This document shows positions 35,297 through 42,100 of a DNA stretch of 42,100 nucleotides, piece by piece. The notes beneath the pieces were generated by a model. The model was not told the origin of the DNA. It saw only the letters and a list, made by a program, of their open reading frames with translations, and made no database searches. The position numbers were made by a program, and so were the translations under genes. Every line of letters begins with the position of its first letter. Within the stretch, counting starts at the first letter, position 1. Source of the stretch: Planctomycetota bacterium (lineage in GTDB: Bacteria > Planctomycetota > Brocadiia > Brocadiales > Brocadiaceae); the NCBI GenBank assembly GCA_023261445.1, contig JAHFOX010000003.1:15245-57344 (forward strand), given 5' to 3'.

Positions 35297-36052
35297 TTAT
35301 TTCATAAAGCGGCTTAAAAATATTTTCGTTCGTTTATTTTTAGGATTACTAAACATTTTCTTTGGACTGCCACGTTCTACGATATTTCCCTTTTCTAAAA
35401 AAATTACATGAGTTGAAACGTCTCTTGCGAAACCCATTTCATGCGTTGCTATTATAGTCGTCATCCCTTCCGATACAAGATCCTTTATAACCAGAAGCAC
35501 TTCTTCAATCATTTCCGGATCCAAAGAAGATGTAGGTTCGTCAAATAGCATCGCTTCAGGTTTCATTGCTAACGCCCTTGCGATAGCGACCCTTTGCTGC
35601 TCACCGCCTGATAGTTGGGCAGGATAGTTTTGAGCCTTCTCCTCCAGATGCACCTTCTGGAGCAAAGAAATGGCAGTCGCCTCAGCTTCAGCCCGACCAA
35701 TGCCCAATACGCGAACAGGAGACTCGGTTATATTATTAAGTACAGTCATGTGTGGAAATAGGTTAAATTGCTGAAAAACCATACCAACTTTCCGGCGGAT
35801 GTCTTTTACCATACTGTCTTCGTCTGTCTTATTGTAACTTTGTTCATTAACACCGTAGCGTTTTTGGCCATCAACAGATATGCATCCCTTCTGAAAACAC
35901 TCCAATCCATTAATACACCGCAATAGTGTGCTCTTACCACTGCCAGAAGGTCCTATAAGCACGACAATGTTTCCCTTTTCTACTTCAAGATTAAGACCAT
36001 TGAATAAGGGTTGTTCACCATATTGTTTAAACAAATTACTGATTTCTATCAT
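35297..36052 (-). CDS. Polar amino-acid ABC transporter ATPase
   Basis: A 251-residue GlnQ/HisP-type ATPase. Walker A is GPSGSGKST (residues 34-42), the Q-loop is QQFNLFPHMTV, the signature is LSGGEQQR, Walker B is AMLFDEPTSSLDPE, and the switch His is in ATHEMGF. These patterns are diagnostic of the polar amino-acid uptake family. It overlaps the permease gene by 17 bases and would energise uptake through it. The sequence does not say which amino acid is carried. Confidence 0.93.
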   Translation of the reverse strand: MIEISNLFKQYGEQPLFNGLNLEVEKGNIVVLIGPSGSGKSTLLRCINGLECFQKGCISVDGQKRYGVNEQSYNKTDEDSMVKDIRRKVGMVFQQFNLFPHMTVLNNITESPVRVLGIGRAEAEATAISLLQKVHLEEKAQNYPAQLSGGEQQRVAIARALAMKPEAMLFDEPTSSLDPEMIEEVLLVIKDLVSEGMTTIIATHEMGFARDVSTHVIFLEKGNIVERGSPKKMFSNPKNKRTKIFLSRFMK

Positions 36053-37583
36053 AATATTTCAATTTTTTCTCTAGTCTTCTGGCATAAATAGAGAGTGGGT
36101 AACTCATGCCAAAATATAGGAGGGCCGTAATAATTCCCAATTGGAAAAAATTCATGGATGCAGCCGCCAGCATACTATAACTTTTCGTAAGTTCCACCAT
36201 AGTAATTACCGATACTAAGGATGAATCCTTAAATAAGGCTATAAAATCATTGGTCATGGGTGGTATAGCAATGCGAAATGCCTGCGGTAAAATAATACGC
36301 CTTAGTGTCAAACGTCTAGACATACCCAAAGACAGCGATGCCTCAGTCTGTCCCTTTGGGATTGCCTGAATACCAGCACGATAAATTTCCGATTCATAAG
36401 CGGCATAGTTCATACCCAACCCAAGTATGGCAGCAATAAAGGCGCTCAATGTAATGCCAATATTAGGCAGCCCATAATATAAAATATATAATTGGATAAG
36501 AAGCGGTGTCCCTCGATAAAACTCTGTATATGCAGTAGAAACCCTTCGTAACCATTTATTACCATATAATCTCATAATTGCAAGGGTCAAGCCCAGCACT
36601 ACAGCCAGCATCATGGATAAAATCGAAATACCTATTGTGACTAACGCCCCTTTCATCAAGGTGGGTAAAAAGGTAGTTACCCTAAGAGAGACTTTTTTAG
36701 AAAGGGACGGCGGCATTTCTGTATACTTTTGCAAAAGACCTTCATGAAAGAAAAGCTTTTCTTGCGAAACATTCCACACCCCCCACCGTTCGTAAATCTT
36801 CTTTAATTCACCAGATCTCAGGATTTTCTCAATAATTATATTTAATTCATCAGCAAGGGCTGTGTCCTCTTTCCGAACAGCAATGCCATAGTATCCTTCT
36901 CCAACAGGCTCACCCGCCATACGCAGTTGTGGATTTGGTACGGCATAATAAGAAGCTATTGGCAAATCTACTAAAACAGCATCAACACGGCTTAAAGAAA
37001 GATCTTTAAACGGCTCAATCTGACCGCTATAAGTATTTACAGTTACATCTCCCATCTCATCGAGTATTTGTTTGGCAACAGTGTTATACAGAGTACCGAC
37101 TCTCTTGCTGTGCAGATCTTCCAAACAATTAATACGATTGTCTGAGGCACGAACTACAATCTGTTCGGCATACACAAAATACGGGCGTGTAAACAACACA
37201 GCCTGTTCTCTATCAGACGTAATTTCTACGCCGTTAAGCGCAATATCAAAATCTCCGCGCTGAAGAGAAAGCAGGATACTGTCCCACTCATTTTGAAAGT
37301 GCTGCACTTTCACACCTAATTCTCTCGCAATAGCCGCAACAAGGTCCACCTCAAAGCCTATCAATTTAGAGGGATGTTTAGTGTCATGAAATACATACGG
37401 AGCGCCCCCCTCTGCATCAAACCCCCAGGTTAACACACCAGAACTTTTAACCTTTTCCAAAGTATCCTGATATGCAAATGTATTGGTTATGAAAAAGCAT
37501 ATTACAAAGCAAAAAATCTGCAGTATCAAATAACTCTGAATTATAGATTTCTTACGAATCATGAGCATAAGTTTTTTATACAT
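36036..37583 (-). CDS. Fused substrate-binding and permease protein of an amino-acid ABC transporter
   Basis: A 515-residue fusion. After a signal sequence or anchor (hydrophobic to about residue 38), residues 40-275 form a periplasmic binding domain of family 3 type (GVLTWGFDAEGGAPYVF, LIGFEVDLVAAIARELG, RVGTLYNTVA). Residues about 300-510 form the inner-membrane permease with several helices and the EAA-like loop GQTEASLSLGMS. Binding protein and permease are separate chains in GlnH-GlnP but fused in a group of transporters with two domains in one polypeptide. It forms an ABC system with the overlapping ATPase gene. It starts 12 bases after atpD on the same strand. Confidence 0.9.
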   Translation of the reverse strand: MYKKLMLMIRKKSIIQSYLILQIFCFVICFFITNTFAYQDTLEKVKSSGVLTWGFDAEGGAPYVFHDTKHPSKLIGFEVDLVAAIARELGVKVQHFQNEWDSILLSLQRGDFDIALNGVEITSDREQAVLFTRPYFVYAEQIVVRASDNRINCLEDLHSKRVGTLYNTVAKQILDEMGDVTVNTYSGQIEPFKDLSLSRVDAVLVDLPIASYYAVPNPQLRMAGEPVGEGYYGIAVRKEDTALADELNIIIEKILRSGELKKIYERWGVWNVSQEKLFFHEGLLQKYTEMPPSLSKKVSLRVTTFLPTLMKGALVTIGISILSMMLAVVLGLTLAIMRLYGNKWLRRVSTAYTEFYRGTPLLIQLYILYYGLPNIGITLSAFIAAILGLGMNYAAYESEIYRAGIQAIPKGQTEASLSLGMSRRLTLRRIILPQAFRIAIPPMTNDFIALFKDSSLVSVITMVELTKSYSMLAAASMNFFQLGIITALLYFGMSYPLSIYARRLEKKLKYYDRNQ

Positions 37584-37595
37584 TAATGAATTAAT

Positions 37596-38216
37596 TTAGT
37601 GACGATTAACAAGCATTTCCTTGACCTTCATAACTCTGCTTATATTCGAACGTTCCATCTCGTCTAATTTAGTTTTGATAAATTTTATAGATTCCCGCAA
37701 CTGTGGAATCAGTATGTATTCCAGGGCATTCACCCTTCGGCGCGTCTTTTCTATTTCCCTTGCTAGTAAACGCATAGATTGTTCTAATTCTGCAACTTTA
37801 ACCAAATGAGGAATGAACTCTTTAAGCTTAATGATTGCATCATCAAGTTCTGCTGGCGTATTTATAAGACTATAAGAATTATTCTCAATAACAGATACCT
37901 CGAATACTGGTACCTTAATATTTAAAATATTTCTTTCAAATATTTTTAATTCTAATTTTCCTCTTGATTGTTCTAAAGCGGTTGATATGCTTTGGAAAGA
38001 AGATGAAATCCGCGTAAGAACAAACATTTTCATACATTCTGGCAAACCATCATCTACTCTTTGGCGTACTTCTTTATGTACTTTAGCGAGGATCAAAAAT
38101 TCCTTTATAAGTCCTTCGTTTTTGTCTTTGAGGAGTTTGTGCCCTCTCACCGCCATTGAAAGCCTGCGGCGTAATTTAAAAAACTCCATCCTAGTAGCAT
38201 TGACTTTTAATTTCAT
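37596..38216 (-). CDS. atpD: V/A-type ATP synthase subunit D
   Basis: About 206 residues when started at the internal ATG giving MKLKVNATRMEFFKLRRRL, which aligns with subunit D; a start 13 codons upstream would reach into the spacer repeat. The protein is an antiparallel coiled coil with conserved N- and C-terminal helices (TRMEF..., LIPQLRESIKFIKTKLDEMERSN) and forms the central rotor shaft with subunit F. It follows subunit B on the same strand and is the last ATPase gene here, as in the usual A-B-D order. Confidence 0.88.
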   Translation of the reverse strand: MKLKVNATRMEFFKLRRRLSMAVRGHKLLKDKNEGLIKEFLILAKVHKEVRQRVDDGLPECMKMFVLTRISSSFQSISTALEQSRGKLELKIFERNILNIKVPVFEVSVIENNSYSLINTPAELDDAIIKLKEFIPHLVKVAELEQSMRLLAREIEKTRRRVNALEYILIPQLRESIKFIKTKLDEMERSNISRVMKVKEMLVNRH

Positions 38217-38270
38217 CGTATTTTTACTTGTAGTGGTCTTACCACAGAGTTTCACGGAAACGCACCGGTA

Positions 38271-38292
38271 ACCGTAGCCTTTAGGTTACGGT
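38271..38292. repeat. Hairpin in the atpB-atpD spacer (1)
   Basis: ACCGTAGCCT at 38271-38280 pairs with AGGTTACGGT at 38283-38292 apart from one mismatch, leaving a 2-base gap that would open to a loop of about 4. There is no T run on either side. It lies in the spacer between atpB and atpD along with a second palindrome. Confidence 0.5.
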
Positions 38293-38322
38293 ATTCCAAC
38301 TTTACGCGAGGACAAAATTCCA

Positions 38323-38336
38323 CAGGCTGAAGCCTG
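38323..38336. repeat. Palindrome in the atpB-atpD spacer (2)
   Basis: CAGGCT-GA-AGCCTG is a perfect inverted repeat with a 2-base centre. Such GGCTGAAGCC palindromes recur as dispersed intergenic repeats in many genomes. Here it sits within the transcribed ATPase operon and could affect relative expression of B and D. Confidence 0.45.
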
Positions 38337-38366
38337 CGACTACTCACTATATTTATTTTTTTAGTG

Positions 38367-39767
38367 TTAATCCGTGTTCTCCGGTAGTGAATTATTCCAA
38401 GGTTTGTAATATCTTTCAATATATTCCTGTTTTATGCGTTTTAATTCGGTTTTTGGCAAATACCCTAAAATTTTCCAGCCAATGTTAATTGTTTCTTCAA
38501 TTGCTCTGTTTTCTTCTTCGTCCTGCGAAACAAATACTTTTTCAAAAAGTTCAGAAAATTTCATATATTGCATATCCAGAGGAGTCAGTGCTGATTCACC
38601 TAATACAACAACTAATTCTTTGACATAATTTCCCCTTGCATAAGCCGCATAGAGTTGATTTAAAACATCGGCATGATCCTCCCTCGTTTTCTCTTTGCCA
38701 ATTCCTTTATCCTTAAGTCGAGAAAGGGATGGCAAAACATCAATGGGGGGATATATACCTTTTGAATGTAACGAACGACTGAGGATAAGCTGTCCCTCTG
38801 TAATATAACCAGTGAGGTCAGGAATTGGATGGGTTTTGTCATCCTCAGGCATTGTCAAAATTGGGATTTGTGTAATCGAACCATTCTTGCCTTTGATTCG
38901 CCCAGCACGTTCATAGATTGTCGCAAGGTCGGTGTACAAATATCCGGGATATCCGCGTCGTCCTGGCACCTCTTTTCTTGCCGCAGAGATTTCGCGAAGG
39001 GCTTCGCAATAGTTTGTCATATCTGTAAGTATGACCAAAATATGCATATCCTGCTCGTAAGCAAGATATTCTGCCACAGTCAATGCCATACGCGGTATAG
39101 CAATACGTTCAATGGTTGGATCGTCAGCCAGATTAATAAAAAGTACGGCACGTTCAATTGCACCAGTTCTTTTAAAATCAGTTATAAAATAGTCGGCTTC
39201 CTCAAATGTGACCCCCATTGCTGCAAATATCACGGCAAACTTCTCCTGAAATTGAATTACCTTTGACTGCCGTGCTATTTGCGCTGCAATTTTGGCATGC
39301 GGTAGTCCAGCACCAGAGAATATTGGTAACTTCTGGCCACGAACAAGGGCATTCATACCATCAATAGAGGAAATACCTGTCTGTATAAACTCTTTTGGAT
39401 AATCACGCGCACACGGATTAATTGGGCTACCGTTAATGTTTAAATATTTTGACGGAATGATTGGAGGTCCTCCATCAATTACTTCACCAGCACCATTGAA
39501 TATTCTCCCGATAATATCGGAAGATACCCCAATCTCCATCCCCTTTCCAAGAAATTTTATCTTAACATCTTCTTTAGAAATACCACGTGTCCCTTCAAAC
39601 ACCTGAACAAGCGCCCTGTGGTCAGCAATCTCTAAAACCCTTCCACGGCGAACTTCGCCGCTGGCAAGTTTTATTTCAGCAAGCTCCCCATACGCTACCC
39701 CTTCCACATCCTGCAATAAAATAAGGGGTCCTATAATATCCTGAATATTCAGATATTCTTTAAACAA
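38367..39767 (-). CDS. atpB: V/A-type ATP synthase subunit B
   Basis: A 466-residue non-catalytic nucleotide-binding subunit. The Walker A position reads [14 protein letters not shown], degenerate as in all V/A-type B subunits. The blocks [23 protein letters not shown] and [24 protein letters not shown] are fully conserved. It alternates with subunit A in the A3B3 head. Its last codons overlap a repeat-like sequence (GTTCTCCGG), so the C-terminal NSLPENTD may be a late extension. The symbol follows V/A-type naming and should not be confused with F-type beta. Confidence 0.93.
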   Translation of the reverse strand: MFKEYLNIQDIIGPLILLQDVEGVAYGELAEIKLASGEVRRGRVLEIADHRALVQVFEGTRGISKEDVKIKFLGKGMEIGVSSDIIGRIFNGAGEVIDGGPPIIPSKYLNINGSPINPCARDYPKEFIQTGISSIDGMNALVRGQKLPIFSGAGLPHAKIAAQIARQSKVIQFQEKFAVIFAAMGVTFEEADYFITDFKRTGAIERAVLFINLADDPTIERIAIPRMALTVAEYLAYEQDMHILVILTDMTNYCEALREISAARKEVPGRRGYPGYLYTDLATIYERAGRIKGKNGSITQIPILTMPEDDKTHPIPDLTGYITEGQLILSRSLHSKGIYPPIDVLPSLSRLKDKGIGKEKTREDHADVLNQLYAAYARGNYVKELVVVLGESALTPLDMQYMKFSELFEKVFVSQDEEENRAIEETINIGWKILGYLPKTELKRIKQEYIERYYKPWNNSLPENTD

Positions 39768-39802
39768 TTTGCTGCCTCACTTAATAACTTACCACTTTTA
39801 TA

Positions 39803-39834
39803 TTTCTGTGATATTCCGTGTTTTTCCGTGGTAA
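39803..39834. repeat. CCGTG-type spacer repeat between atpA and atpB
   Basis: The 80-base spacer holds TTTCTGTGATATTCCGTG followed by TTTTTCCGTGGTAAAT, a variant of the CACGGAA/CACAGAG spacer theme also seen at 38241-38265 (CCACAGAGTTTCACGGAAA) and at 14617-14660. Confidence 0.4.
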
Positions 39835-39847
39835 ATCCATTCTTCAA

Positions 39848-41614
39848 TTATGAAGTTTTATTTTTTGACAATGCTTCTAATTCCTGTAACATCTTTGCTT
39901 CCAATCTATCAAATTCATCAAAATTATCTTCTGGTATAAAACGCATCTGTGCAATATTTGACATTGAAGGGATGGAAATTATTTTTGAAAGCTCAATATT
40001 GAACTGTAGCAATTCATTTGCCTTATCATAATATTTTAGGATCACAGATAACATAAGAAATTGTTTTTTTAATGAGGTATAGGTATCACGAAGGTCATAG
40101 GCATTCTGATATAAATAATCCTCCCTGATCATCCTTGCAACTTCCATAAGAAGCCTGTCTTTTGTAGAAAGGGAATCAATTCCTACCAAACGCACTAGCT
40201 CCTCCAACTCAGCTTCCTTATGTAATATCTCCATTGTCTTCATTCGATACATCTTCCAATTCTTATGAATATAAATATTAGTGTACTCATCCACAACGTC
40301 CTGATAAAGCGAATAGCTTGTTAACCAATTGATTGCCGGAAATTGTCTTTGAGAAGCCAGCCTGTCATCTAAACTCCAAAAGGCTTTTACTACTCGCAGG
40401 GTGTTTTGAGTTACTGGTTCAGATAAATCTCCTCCCGGAGGTGAGACTGCACCAATCACGCTTAAACTTCCTTGCCGATCATCTGAACCAAAGCAAATAA
40501 CATTTCCCGACCTTTCGTAGAAACTAGCCAATCTGGAGCCAAGATATGTTGGAAAACCTTCCTCGCCTGGCATCTCTTCTAGTCTGCTAGACATTTCACG
40601 CATTGCCTCTCCCCAACGGGAAGTAGAATCAGCCATAAGTGCGACATTGTATCCCATATCCCTGTAATATTCTGCAATAGTAATGCCTGTGTATACCGAT
40701 GCTTCTCTTGCCGCTACTGGCATATTGGATGTATTAGCTATAAGTACTGTTCGTTCCATAAGCGGCTCACCCGTTTTTGGGTCTTTTAAGACAGGAAAAT
40801 CAACCAAGACCTCAGTCATCTCATTTCCCCGCTCGCCGCATCCAACATAAACGATTATATCGGCATCTACCCAGCGTGATAACTGGTGCTGAATCACGGT
40901 CTTTCCGCTCCCGAAAGGACCAGGTATACACGCAACACCACCCTTAGTAATTGGGAAAAACGTATCAATAATTCTCTGCCCGGTAACCAAAGGGGCAGTT
41001 GATTTAAGTTTTTGCTTTACCCTTCGGAAACTTCTTACTGGCCATTTCTGGAGCATAGTTAACTCCTTTGTGCCATTAGCTGTATCAACCTGCGCAATTA
41101 CATCTTCTATTGTTCCATCTTTTTCTTTAATCATTGATAATCTTCCCTTAGTGTCTGTGGGTATCATGATCTTATGTTTCACAAGCCTTGATTCCTTCAC
41201 GTATCCAATCACATCGCCACCAAAAACCTCGTCACCAATGTTTTTTAATGGATAAAAATGCCACTTCCTTGTTCTGTCAAGCGGTGGATGTTCTATGCCT
41301 CTCACAATGTAATCTCCATGCAGACGATTAATTGCATCTAACGGTCGTTGAACGCCATCAAATATAGAACCTATTAGACCCGGTCCAAGTTCTACACAAA
41401 ACGCATTATAAGTGGAAACGACAGGTTCGCCCGGACCGAGACCTTCGGTCTCTTCATAGACCTGTATAAAGTACTCATCGCCGCGTATCTCCACCACTTC
41501 GCCAAAGAGTTTATAATGTCCGACGCGCACCATGTCGTATATACATGTACCACTTAACCCTTTGGATACAACAAGCGGGCCTGAAACCTTGATGATTGTT
41601 CCGTTAGCAGACAT
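39848..41614 (-). CDS. atpA: V/A-type ATP synthase subunit A
   Basis: A 588-residue catalytic subunit. The N-terminal barrel and the family-specific bulge (about residues 110-200) precede Walker A G232-PFGSGKT-239, followed by YVGCGERGNEMTEVL (catalytic Glu), STSRWGEAMREMSSRLEEMPGEEGFPTYLGSRLA and the SPPGGDLSEPVTQNTL loop. It couples ATP hydrolysis or synthesis to ion movement through the membrane sector. It starts 3 bases after the HD-GYP gene. Genes for E, C, F, I and K are not seen downstream and must lie beyond the right edge or elsewhere. Confidence 0.95.
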   Translation of the reverse strand: MSANGTIIKVSGPLVVSKGLSGTCIYDMVRVGHYKLFGEVVEIRGDEYFIQVYEETEGLGPGEPVVSTYNAFCVELGPGLIGSIFDGVQRPLDAINRLHGDYIVRGIEHPPLDRTRKWHFYPLKNIGDEVFGGDVIGYVKESRLVKHKIMIPTDTKGRLSMIKEKDGTIEDVIAQVDTANGTKELTMLQKWPVRSFRRVKQKLKSTAPLVTGQRIIDTFFPITKGGVACIPGPFGSGKTVIQHQLSRWVDADIIVYVGCGERGNEMTEVLVDFPVLKDPKTGEPLMERTVLIANTSNMPVAAREASVYTGITIAEYYRDMGYNVALMADSTSRWGEAMREMSSRLEEMPGEEGFPTYLGSRLASFYERSGNVICFGSDDRQGSLSVIGAVSPPGGDLSEPVTQNTLRVVKAFWSLDDRLASQRQFPAINWLTSYSLYQDVVDEYTNIYIHKNWKMYRMKTMEILHKEAELEELVRLVGIDSLSTKDRLLMEVARMIREDYLYQNAYDLRDTYTSLKKQFLMLSVILKYYDKANELLQFNIELSKIISIPSMSNIAQMRFIPEDNFDEFDRLEAKMLQELEALSKNKTS

Positions 41615-41617
41615 TAT

Positions 41618-42100
41618 TTAAGAATACCTTTCCCTGATACTTTTTAACAAATCGGTTTTAAATAGTTTCCTGAAACCGTTTACAATCCTTGGATTCAACG
41701 ACTTTCCACTTAATGACAGAATCTCATGATAAGCTGCTTCTTCCGTCCACGCCTCCTTGTACGGTCTTTTGGTAATAAGCGCATCGTAAATATCGGCTAG
41801 TTTCGTAATTTGAGCGGCAATGGGAATCCCTTCTCCTTTCAGGCCGTCCGGGTAACCTGTCCCGTCAACATTCTCATGGTGCGACCGCGCGATCTCCCTT
41901 GCGGTTTGAAAGGATGGCTTATTTATCAGTAGTTGTTCTCCCCGCGTGGTATGAGTTTTCATAACCACCCATTCCTCTGGCGTCAATTTCGCTGGTTTCT
42001 TCAATATCTTTTCAGGTATGTAAATCTTTCCAACATCGTGCAGGATGCTTGATATCCCGATTTGTTCCGCCTGTTTTTGAGGAAACCCTAACTCCAGCGC
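41618..42100 (-). CDS. HD-GYP domain protein, partial (5' end outside the window)
   Basis: 161 residues are visible, open to the window edge. The HD motif appears as LHDVGKIYIPEKIL, followed by HHENVDGTGYPDGLKGEGIP (the GYP motif) and the ADIYDALITKRPYKEAW helix. HD-GYP proteins usually hydrolyse cyclic di-GMP; the metal-binding His and Asp residues seen here are intact. What precedes the domain (receiver, GAF or PAS) is not visible. The stop lies only 3 bases before the atpA start, which places a signalling protein in the same transcript as the rotary ATPase. Confidence 0.88.
   Translation of the reverse strand, partial: ALELGFPQKQAEQIGISSILHDVGKIYIPEKILKKPAKLTPEEWVVMKTHTTRGEQLLINKPSFQTAREIARSHHENVDGTGYPDGLKGEGIPIAAQITKLADIYDALITKRPYKEAWTEEAAYHEILSLSGKSLNPRIVNGFRKLFKTDLLKSIRERYS

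Overview
This window is about 42 kb of AT-rich bacterial chromosome with a Gram-negative cell plan: outer-membrane factors, lipoproteins, RND pumps and a LolA-like protein. The gene repertoire (V/A-type ATPase A/B/D subunits, BlaI/M56-controlled copper export, a B12-type radical SAM enzyme, large secreted Ig-repeat proteins) and the base composition fit an anammox-type planctomycete (Brocadiales). That placement is an inference from gene content; no rRNA or diagnostic anammox gene is present.

Layout. 1-6258 (+): the end of a radical SAM/B12 enzyme, a 42-residue membrane peptide abutting a dihydrolipoyl dehydrogenase, then an acetolactate synthase, alpha-glucan phosphorylase and HAD phosphatase cluster. 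6271-6744 (-): a FabZ-like dehydratase. 6871-7467 (+): a strong promoter, two tandem secreted Cys-rich peptides and a terminator. 7497-8341: ribosomal proteins L13 and S9. 8355-9287 (-): a sugar-nucleotide epimerase.

9416-21060 (+) is the most distinctive region, a copper/silver resistance island. It contains a BlaI-type repressor, an M56 membrane protease sensor with a Cys-rich tail in place of a penicillin-sensor domain, a TolC protein, a CusB-like adaptor with six heavy-metal-binding motifs, a CusA pump, a metal-binding lipoprotein, a second TolC-type lipoprotein and a Tat-exported two-domain multicopper oxidase. TACA/TGTA dyads inside and just after the blaI promoter suggest BlaI/CopY-type autoregulation. 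In the inferred circuit, periplasmic metal is sensed by the M56 protein, which inactivates the repressor, and the pump and oxidase then remove or oxidise Cu(I).

21335-22489 (-): a TIGR02391-like gene preceded by a frameshifted DUF5343-like gene. 22825-25893 (-): an orphan HAE1-type RND pump. 26161-28993: a small hypothetical gene, a LolA-like and HAD gene pair (-), and a divergent MTAP/PNP-like phosphorylase (+). 29073-30308 (+): an amidohydrolase that may act with that phosphorylase in 5'-methylthioadenosine or futalosine metabolism. 30303-42100 (-): a YkgJ-type Cys-cluster protein, a nine-repeat Ig-like surface protein, a seven-repeat propeller-like protein with a Pro/Thr linker and an Ig-like tail, a polar amino-acid ABC transporter (fused binding protein/permease plus ATPase), V-type ATPase subunits D, B and A, and an HD-GYP protein cut by the window edge. 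No tRNA, rRNA, CRISPR array or intact insertion sequence was recognised.
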